Source of the DNA: Fidelibacterota bacterium
Lineage (GTDB): Bacteria > Fidelibacterota > Fidelibacteria > Fidelibacterales > Fidelibacteraceae
Reading direction: 5' to 3'
NCBI GenBank assembly: GCA_023134755.1
Contig: JAGLUM010000303.1
Coordinates: forward strand, 1 to 12,549
Length of the DNA: 12,549 nucleotides
Numbering within the stretch: the first letter of the stretch is position 1; the number at the start of each line of letters is the position of its first letter. The notes beneath the pieces are model-generated. The model was not told the DNA's origin and searched no databases. It saw only the letters and a program-made list of their open reading frames with translations. The translations under genes were made by a program, and so were the position numbers. This document shows positions 7,969 through 12,549 of this stretch, piece after piece.

Positions 7969-7991
7969 CTATTATTTTATATTAATGCGTT
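7947..7991. repeat. Inverted repeat AACGCAT/ATGCGTT around the putative glnN -35
   Basis: AACGCAT at 7947-7953 is repeated inverted as ATGCGTT at 7985-7991, with 31 bases between. The arms flank the candidate -35 element. These are among the few GC-containing words in an otherwise AT-only stretch, which is why they stand out. They could be half-sites for a regulator of glnN, but the arms are short and far apart. Confidence 0.25.
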
Positions 7992-8015
7992 TTTATTTGT
8001 TATATTATCGTATTG

Positions 8016-8072
8016 GTGAATATTTATCGAATAATCACAATTATTATTGCGATATTTCTATTATTTATTCAC
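8016..8072. repeat. Nested AT-rich imperfect inverted repeat at the end of rseC
   Basis: Outer arms GTGAATA (8016-8022) and TATTCAC (8066-8072), an inner pair TATCG/CGATA, and a core AATAAT-CACA-ATTATT form a long interrupted hairpin. The outer arm overlaps the last codons and stop of rseC. On the minus strand no T-run follows, so it does not qualify as an intrinsic terminator, and I see no better one between rseC and glnN. Confidence 0.3.
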
Positions 8073-8483
8073 TTTTATGCCGATATAGTTCTCGATCCGT
8101 TTAGAAATTCGCAGAGCGATCCATCTGCCGAGGAATCCGCCAATGAGCAAACCGATACATCCGCAGGCAAACTGCAACAGTTCAGAAGGGATACGGGTTT
8201 CAGGGAGGAATTGACCCAAAAGGGCGCCCGTGACAAAAAATAGCAGTGGTATTCCATAAGCGACAAGGGATGTTTTGATTAAAATATTTTTACTTTCTTC
8301 AATCTGAACATGGTCACCAATGTGGATGTCAGGTCGGTCTGCCAAGATCATATTTGCATCCTCACAACTGCTTTTACTGCAAAACACGCGTGCAGCGCAG
8401 GCTTCACAAGCCGTTTGATCCTGCTCAATGCGGATGCTCATTTTACCGTCTTTTTTATCTATGACAAGACCGGACGTGGACAT
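8061..8483 (-). CDS. rseC: RseC/MucC family membrane protein (SoxR-reducing system type)
   Basis: Small inner-membrane protein of 140 residues. RseC-family proteins are encoded next to rnf genes in several bacteria and, in enterobacteria, have been linked to reduction of SoxR together with Rnf and to sigma-E control; the role in this organism is unknown. Seen: an N-terminal domain with the family cysteine motif Cys26, Cys29, Cys35, Cys40 (CEACAARVFCSKSSC), a short beta-rich section (IHIGDHVQIEES), then two membrane helices at about 69-91 and 103-121 and a basic C-terminus. The start has AAGGA upstream of the ATG. It follows rnfB after 35 bases and is the last gene of the rnf operon. Motif spacing and length agree with the family. 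Confidence 0.85.
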   Translation of the reverse strand: MSTSGLVIDKKDGKMSIRIEQDQTACEACAARVFCSKSSCEDANMILADRPDIHIGDHVQIEESKNILIKTSLVAYGIPLLFFVTGALLGQFLPETRIPSELLQFACGCIGLLIGGFLGRWIALRISKRIENYIGIKVNK

Positions 8484-8518
8484 GAAAAATTCCTTTTTGA
8501 GTTATAAGTTATAACTTC

Positions 8519-9349
8519 TTAAGCCGCTTCCTCTTTCACTACTTTCTTTTTCTTTAAATGTTCAATAGCCTCATTCGGACATACCGTTGCGCAAAGTCCG
8601 CAATGTTTACATTTTTTATAATCAATGACCGCAAGATTATCAATAACGTGGATCGCGTCAAAGGGGCATTTCTTTTCGCAGAGCCCGCAGGCGATACAGG
8701 AACGGGTACATATCTTCATGGCGTAGCGGCCAATATCTAGATTTTTACATAAAACACGGTCTTTATAACTGATAGGATGCATTTCCATGACATCCCGCGG
8801 ACAAACATCAACACATTTTCCGCAGCCAACGCATTTATCGTTATCAACAACCGGCAGGTGGTTATCTGATATAACAATTGCGTCAAAGGGACAAGCTGCA
8901 GCACAGTCTCCGAGTCCCATACAACCGTATTCACATAATTTTTTTCCGCCGGAAACCAGCGTTGCGGCAATACAAGATTGTGCACCCCGGTATTCACCCT
9001 GATAGGCGATTTCCTTAAGTCCTCCCTGACACATTACTCGCGCAACTTCCCGTTCACCGTGGGTTACTTCAATACCCATGATCTTTCCAACTTGTTCTGA
9101 AAAATCAGCACCTCCGACCGGACATCCGTCTACCGGGGCTGACCCTTTGACAACAGCTTCAGCGAATGCCGCACATCCGGGAAGACCGCATCCCCCGCAG
9201 TTTACACCGGGAATCACTTCCATTATTTGCGCTACACGGGGATCTTCTTCTACATGTAATTTTTTATTAGCAACAGCAAGTCCGACGGCAAAAACGAAAC
9301 CGAGTCCACCCATGCTGCCGGCTGCGATAAGTATTGATTGTATGTCCAT
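8519..9349 (-). CDS. rnfB: Rnf complex subunit RnfB, multi-cluster ferredoxin-like electron-entry subunit
   Basis: Electron-input subunit of the Rnf complex, 276 residues, anchored by one N-terminal helix (about 5-27). It takes electrons from reduced ferredoxin. Seen: the Rnf-type Fe-S domain Cys51, Cys54, Cys59, Cys76 (CGGCGLPGC, then GCP), single cysteines at 107 and 126, an atypical motif Cys139/143/149/153 (CEYGCMGLGDCAAACP), and three standard 4Fe-4S motifs at Cys173/176/179/183, Cys218/221/224/228 and Cys247/250/253/257. This is the long anaerobe-type RnfB, not the short proteobacterial form. It ends in a lysine- and glutamate-rich tail. AAGGAG precedes the ATG. One hundred bases separate it from rnfA, the longest gap inside this operon. 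Confidence 0.96.
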   Translation of the reverse strand: MDIQSILIAAGSMGGLGFVFAVGLAVANKKLHVEEDPRVAQIMEVIPGVNCGGCGLPGCAAFAEAVVKGSAPVDGCPVGGADFSEQVGKIMGIEVTHGEREVARVMCQGGLKEIAYQGEYRGAQSCIAATLVSGGKKLCEYGCMGLGDCAAACPFDAIVISDNHLPVVDNDKCVGCGKCVDVCPRDVMEMHPISYKDRVLCKNLDIGRYAMKICTRSCIACGLCEKKCPFDAIHVIDNLAVIDYKKCKHCGLCATVCPNEAIEHLKKKKVVKEEAA

Positions 9350-9449
9350 ATTTCTCCTTGAGACTCCATCTAAAACACAGCAAGATAAACAAAACCCTTA
9401 GCTTATTTTTTATGGTTTGTGTTGCTTTGTGCCTTAGTAAGATTTTTCC

Positions 9450-10022
9450 TTATATTAACCCCGCGAAACCCATAAATGCCAATGCCAAACTGCCGGCAAC
9501 GATCATTGTTATGGCTGCTCCCTGAAATGATTTTGGGATCGGTGCCAGTTCAAGCTCTTCACGTATTCCAGCCATGATCACCAGTGCCATTGTAAATCCT
9601 AACCCGGCACCCACACTATATATAAGGGTTTCACTAAAATTATACTCATTTAAAACAGCATTTAACGCCAATCCCAAAATCGCACAGTTCGTGGTGATCA
9701 GCGGCAGAAAAATTCCCAGTGCATCGTACAAGGGTTTGCTGACTTTCCGTATAAACATTTCTACTAACTGTACCAGGGAAGCGATCACTAAAATAAAAGC
9801 TACATATTCGAGAATTTGCAAATTAAAAGGCACTAATATCAAATGATAGATCAACCAAGTGACCATCGCAGCAATTACCATCACAAAAGTTACGGCAATT
9901 CCCATACTAAAGGCGGAATCAATTTTTTTGGAGACACCGACAAAGGGACAAATACCCAAAAACTGGCTAAGAATAAAGTTATTGATAAGTGCGGCGCTTA
10001 AAAAGATAACAATCAAATTCAT
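9450..10022 (-). CDS. rnfA: Rnf complex membrane subunit RnfA
   Basis: Integral membrane subunit, 190 residues with about six helices, homologous to NqrE. With RnfE it forms the membrane core through which electrons cross during ion pumping. Seen: Cys25 in FLGICPFVG and Cys113 in TTNCAILGLAL; the equivalent residues in NqrE help bind the intramembrane iron centre. Its ATG overlaps the rnfE stop (ATGA, 10022-10019), and GGAG lies just upstream within rnfE, indicating coupled translation. The length is exactly typical of RnfA. Confidence 0.96.
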   Translation of the reverse strand: MNLIVIFLSAALINNFILSQFLGICPFVGVSKKIDSAFSMGIAVTFVMVIAAMVTWLIYHLILVPFNLQILEYVAFILVIASLVQLVEMFIRKVSKPLYDALGIFLPLITTNCAILGLALNAVLNEYNFSETLIYSVGAGLGFTMALVIMAGIREELELAPIPKSFQGAAITMIVAGSLALAFMGFAGLI

Positions 10023-10624
10023 GACTTTCTCCTTCTGTTAATCCAGTTTGCACCTGCGATCATACAACCCAGCGCTAAAAATGCACCCGGCGGTAATATC
10101 ATCACTTGCCATGGTGAAAAGGAAGGCCACATAATTTCTATGCCAAACCAAGTACCGGATCCTGATATTTCACGAATTGAACTTAGTACAAGAAGGGTTA
10201 ATGTAAATCCCACTCCCATGCCTAATGCGTCCAGCAATGAACGTCCAATATTGTTTTTAGACGCAAACGCTTCCTGACGGCCCAAAATAATACAGTTCAC
10301 AATGATCAAGGGGATGAAGGGACCAAGACTCTTACTGATATCTGGTGTAAAAGCTGCCAGAAAACGATCCGCAATGGTCACAAAAGTTGCGATAATGACA
10401 ATATAGCTTGCAATGCGCACTTGATTGGGTATCACTTTCCGGAACATAGACACCAAAAAACTGGAGGAAACCAACACAAACGTGGTTGCCAGTCCCATGG
10501 CCATGCCGTTCTCTGCCGATACTGTTACTGCCAGTACGGGACAGAGTCCAAGCAGCGACACGAGAACCGGATTCTCCTCCCAGAGTCCTTTTATAAATTC
10601 TTGAATAGCTGTTTTATTTTTCAT
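10019..10624 (-). CDS. rnfE: Rnf complex membrane subunit RnfE
   Basis: Integral membrane subunit, 201 residues, homologous to NqrD and partner of RnfA in the inverted-topology membrane core. Seen: LVSLLGLCPVLAVT with Cys28 and IIVNCIILGRQEAF with Cys111, the pair expected to share the intramembrane iron centre with RnfA, and several hydrophobic helices. The start at 10624 is preferred over an in-frame ATG at 10654 because GGAG lies 7 bases before it and the family begins with a short hydrophilic stretch before NPVLV. The stop overlaps the rnfA start. The gap to rnfG is 38 bases. Confidence 0.95.
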   Translation of the reverse strand: MKNKTAIQEFIKGLWEENPVLVSLLGLCPVLAVTVSAENGMAMGLATTFVLVSSSFLVSMFRKVIPNQVRIASYIVIIATFVTIADRFLAAFTPDISKSLGPFIPLIIVNCIILGRQEAFASKNNIGRSLLDALGMGVGFTLTLLVLSSIREISGSGTWFGIEIMWPSFSPWQVMILPPGAFLALGCMIAGANWINRRRKS

Positions 10625-10662
10625 TTTATCTCCAAAAAATGGATTTAATATCACGTTAAATA

Positions 10663-11241
10663 CTAATTTGATTCCCAGGCTGCTTTGGCTTTTGCAATAT
10701 GTTCATTTAAGATTACGACAACCGCCTTCGAGGAAATAGTGGCTCCTGTGATGGCCTGGATTTCAGTATTCTTTGTGGGTTTCACATTTTTTATATAAGT
10801 AATTTCCGGTTGTGTCTTCAGGTTCTTGAATTGGTCTGTAAACCATGCCGGATTTTCCTTGTTCGCGGGATCATACTCAATTTTAGTTCCCAATCCGGGC
10901 GTTTCCACCTGTTCCAGCATTTTCACACTGGTTATCTTGGTAAAGTCCGGTGTTATACCGACCATGAGTACCAATTTGCTCTGGAAACCACCGCCAAAAG
11001 CTTTAAAGGCAATGGCTATAATATCGTTTCCCTTGTATGCGACATAAAACTGATATTCGCCCTTTTCTATTTTTTCCACTCTATCATTTGGCGGAAGCAC
11101 CTCATCTACAGCGGCATTTTTCACTTCCACTTTGTGTGCTTCGATACGCGGCTTGGTATAATTATCCAGAAGTGCTAAGATTCCCCCGGAAATCATTGTG
11201 ATGAGTGTTAAAACAATAATTATTTTTGCGGTGTTTGACAT
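10663..11241 (-). CDS. rnfG: Rnf complex subunit RnfG with covalent FMN site
   Basis: Membrane-anchored flavoprotein subunit, 192 residues, related to NqrC. One N-terminal helix (about 6-26) anchors an extracytoplasmic FMN-binding domain. Seen: ETPGLGTKI at 113-121 and the flavinylation motif TGAT at 165-168 (ITGATISSKAV), where Thr168 should carry FMN attached by an ApbE-type transferase; no apbE gene is in the window. The start at 11241 is chosen over an in-frame ATG at 11283, which would overlap rnfD by 38 bases. The chosen ATG has AAAGGA 7 bases upstream and begins 4 bases after the rnfD stop. Confidence 0.95.
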   Translation of the reverse strand: MSNTAKIIIVLTLITMISGGILALLDNYTKPRIEAHKVEVKNAAVDEVLPPNDRVEKIEKGEYQFYVAYKGNDIIAIAFKAFGGGFQSKLVLMVGITPDFTKITSVKMLEQVETPGLGTKIEYDPANKENPAWFTDQFKNLKTQPEITYIKNVKPTKNTEIQAITGATISSKAVVVILNEHIAKAKAAWESN

Positions 11242-11245
11242 CGCT

Positions 11246-12385
11246 TTATCCTTTATGCTTTTTTTCTTCCTGAATCTCGCCAAAATACGCGGGGCGGGTC
11301 CAGCGGTTAATTAACGGCACCAATCCGTTCATAAACAAAATCGAATACATGACTCCTTCGGGGAGGCCGCCCCAAATCCGGATCACGATCAGAATTACGC
11401 CCATCCCAATTCCGTAAATCCACGTTCCCAGGGACGTTACCGGAGATGTTACCATATCGGTTGCCATAAAAAATGCACCTAATATTAATCCTCCGGATAA
11501 TACCATAAAAATCGGATTGGGATATAGGTCCGGGTTAATCAGCCATAGCGCTCCGCTTAAAAGAAAGACAGTTCCGATATAGCTGAGTGGAATGCGCCAA
11601 TCGGCATATTTCAGAATGATCAGTATCAATCCGCCTAACAGCAATGCGATAGCTGAAGTTTCACCGATACAGCCACCGATATTTCCTAGCAGCAAAGGTT
11701 TAAGATGCGTTCCAATGCCTTCAAATTTCAATAAACCCAACGGAGTTGCGCCTGTAACGGTATCAACTGCCTTAGATGTTACTAAATCATAATATGCGCC
11801 TGAACCGGCAAATGCGGGCATTGTCCAGGTTGTAATTTTTACGGGAAAACTGGCCTGCAAAAATGCGCGTCCCAGTAAGGCCGGATTAAAAATATTAGCT
11901 CCAAGCCCGCCAAATACCTGTTTGCCAAATACGATGGCAATAGCTGCCCCTAAAGCCGTTCCCGCGATTGGAAAAGTAGGAGGAAGTGTTAACGCGATCA
12001 ACAATCCTGTTAATATTGCACTGCCGTCATCAATAGTGACTCCTGTTTTCATGATTTTATTGCATGCAAATTCAGCAACCATAGCAGAAAAAATAGCGAC
12101 TAGGATTGTTACCATTGCACGGGTACCAAATAACAGAAGTGAAATAACAACAGCCGGCATCAAAGCCAGAATAACTGTATACATGACACGCGGCACACTG
12201 TTTTTACCTTTTGCGTGCGGTGCTGGCGCAACAATAGTCATCCTGTCTGTTTTAAACAGACGTGCCCGTGGATCTCTTTTGGGTTTAGGCTTATCAGCTA
12301 CAGGTTTTTTTATATCTTTTTCGGAAGTGGCTTCAACAACCGTTTCCTTTTTTTTGTCTTCCGAGACAGGCTTATTTTCTGTCAT
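11246..12385 (-). CDS. rnfD: Rnf complex subunit RnfD with covalent FMN site and charged N-terminal extension
   Basis: Large polytopic membrane subunit, 379 residues, homologous to NqrB and part of the ion-translocating core. Seen: hydrophobic helices from about residue 67 onward, IFNPALLGRAF at about 165-175, and the flavinylation motif TGAT at 211-214 (DTVTGATPLGLL), Thr214 being the expected FMN attachment site. The family usually begins close to a segment like IVAPAPH, which here sits at about 51-57. About 48 extra residues precede it, rich in Lys, Glu, Asp and Pro (EDKKKETVVEATSEKDIKKP). The start at 12385 overlaps the rnfC stop as ATGA and has AAGGAG upstream. It replaces a longer open frame beginning at 12496 that would lie inside rnfC. 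The internal Met49 has no proper ribosome site, so the extension appears genuine. Confidence 0.95.
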   Translation of the reverse strand: MTENKPVSEDKKKETVVEATSEKDIKKPVADKPKPKRDPRARLFKTDRMTIVAPAPHAKGKNSVPRVMYTVILALMPAVVISLLLFGTRAMVTILVAIFSAMVAEFACNKIMKTGVTIDDGSAILTGLLIALTLPPTFPIAGTALGAAIAIVFGKQVFGGLGANIFNPALLGRAFLQASFPVKITTWTMPAFAGSGAYYDLVTSKAVDTVTGATPLGLLKFEGIGTHLKPLLLGNIGGCIGETSAIALLLGGLILIILKYADWRIPLSYIGTVFLLSGALWLINPDLYPNPIFMVLSGGLILGAFFMATDMVTSPVTSLGTWIYGIGMGVILIVIRIWGGLPEGVMYSILFMNGLVPLINRWTRPAYFGEIQEEKKHKG

Positions 12386-12549
12386 GTTGTCTCCTTTGCA
12401 GTTTTCGCTGCATGTTCCCGAAGTCGTAATTTCCCGATACGGATCCATTGTACCAGCGGAATATTTGCCGGACAAACAAACGCACAAGAGCCGCATTCAA
12501 TACAACTCATAACTCCAAAATCATCGAGTTTTTCAACATATCCTTCCTG
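12382..12549 (-). CDS. rnfC: Rnf complex subunit RnfC, C-terminal fragment (cut by window edge)
   Basis: Only the last 55 codons are inside the window, and the 5' part lies beyond the right edge. The visible end reads through a 4Fe-4S motif, CIECGSCAFVCPANIP, followed by LVQWIRIGKLRLRE and a short tail, matching the C-terminal cluster region of RnfC. In the family RnfC binds NADH and FMN and carries two 4Fe-4S clusters. The stop codon overlaps the rnfD start (ATGA), placing it as the gene before rnfD in the order C-D-G-E-A-B common in anaerobes. The truncation comes from the window, not from a pseudogene. Confidence 0.92.
   Translation of the reverse strand, partial: QEGYVEKLDDFGVMSCIECGSCAFVCPANIPLVQWIRIGKLRLREHAAKTAKETT

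Noticed and set aside
8013..8243. 76-codon + strand frame beginning with a hydrophobic helix, overlapping rseC
   Set aside because: It is the complement of the rseC membrane region; the second half is low-complexity and charged, no good ribosome site is seen, and rseC on the other strand has clear family motifs.
12386..12496. RnfD start at 12496 giving a 416-residue protein
   Set aside because: It would overlap 111 bases of rnfC in another frame, the added residues do not resemble RnfD, and ATG 12385 has a strong AAGGAG and an ATGA overlap with rnfC.
11922..12512. 196-codon + strand frame opposite rnfD and rnfC
   Set aside because: Antisense to the strongly supported rnfD; its hydrophobic character mirrors the membrane codons of rnfD.

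Overview
The window is a compact, AT-rich stretch of a bacterial chromosome, most likely from an anaerobic diderm. The evidence is a ferredoxin-dependent 2-oxoacid oxidoreductase, an Rnf complex, a type III glutamine synthetase and a lipobox-type lipoprotein. A Listeria-Bacteroides (InlB-type) repeat joined to an FGE-sulfatase-like domain in a lipoprotein is a combination I associate with spirochaetes and some FCB-group or candidate phyla. The phylum is not decided by the sequence, and Spirochaetota-like is only a tentative guess. I see no mobile element, CRISPR array, tRNA or rRNA.

Left part, + strand: an intramembrane site-2 metalloprotease (RseP/M50 family, 69-1139) is followed by a 324-base AT-rich gene-free region. 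That region holds an imperfect inverted repeat and a 12-bp palindrome just before the next gene. A three-gene operon follows (1464-4291): a two-cluster ferredoxin-like subunit with an unusual extra cysteine-rich tail, a VorB-type alpha subunit, and one polypeptide that fuses the TPP-binding beta subunit to the gamma subunit. Together they should oxidise a 2-oxoacid (branched-chain by family name, substrate not proven) to its acyl-CoA and reduce ferredoxin. The operon ends in a very strong intrinsic terminator (4311-4347). A lipoprotein gene (4553-5731) follows, and its FGE-like domain lacks the catalytic cysteine pair of true FGE.

Right part, - strand: a bidirectional terminator (5763-5787) separates the lipoprotein gene from the convergent gene for type III glutamine synthetase (5808-7901). 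Upstream of that, reading leftwards from the right edge, is the operon rnfC (partial)-rnfD-rnfG-rnfE-rnfA-rnfB-rseC. It encodes the ion-translocating ferredoxin:NAD+ oxidoreductase plus an RseC-family membrane protein. Most junctions are tight (ATGA overlaps at C/D and E/A). No intrinsic terminator is visible between rseC and the glutamine synthetase gene.

How the parts may fit: the 2-oxoacid oxidoreductase produces reduced ferredoxin, and Rnf can spend it on NAD+ reduction coupled to ion export. Glutamine synthetase assimilates ammonium, which amino-acid degradation through 2-oxoacids would release. This metabolic link is inference from neighbourhood and family knowledge. I found no clearly undescribed system. 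The most unusual points are the ferredoxin tail, the beta-gamma fusion, the charged N-terminal extension of RnfD and the probably non-catalytic FGE-like lipoprotein.
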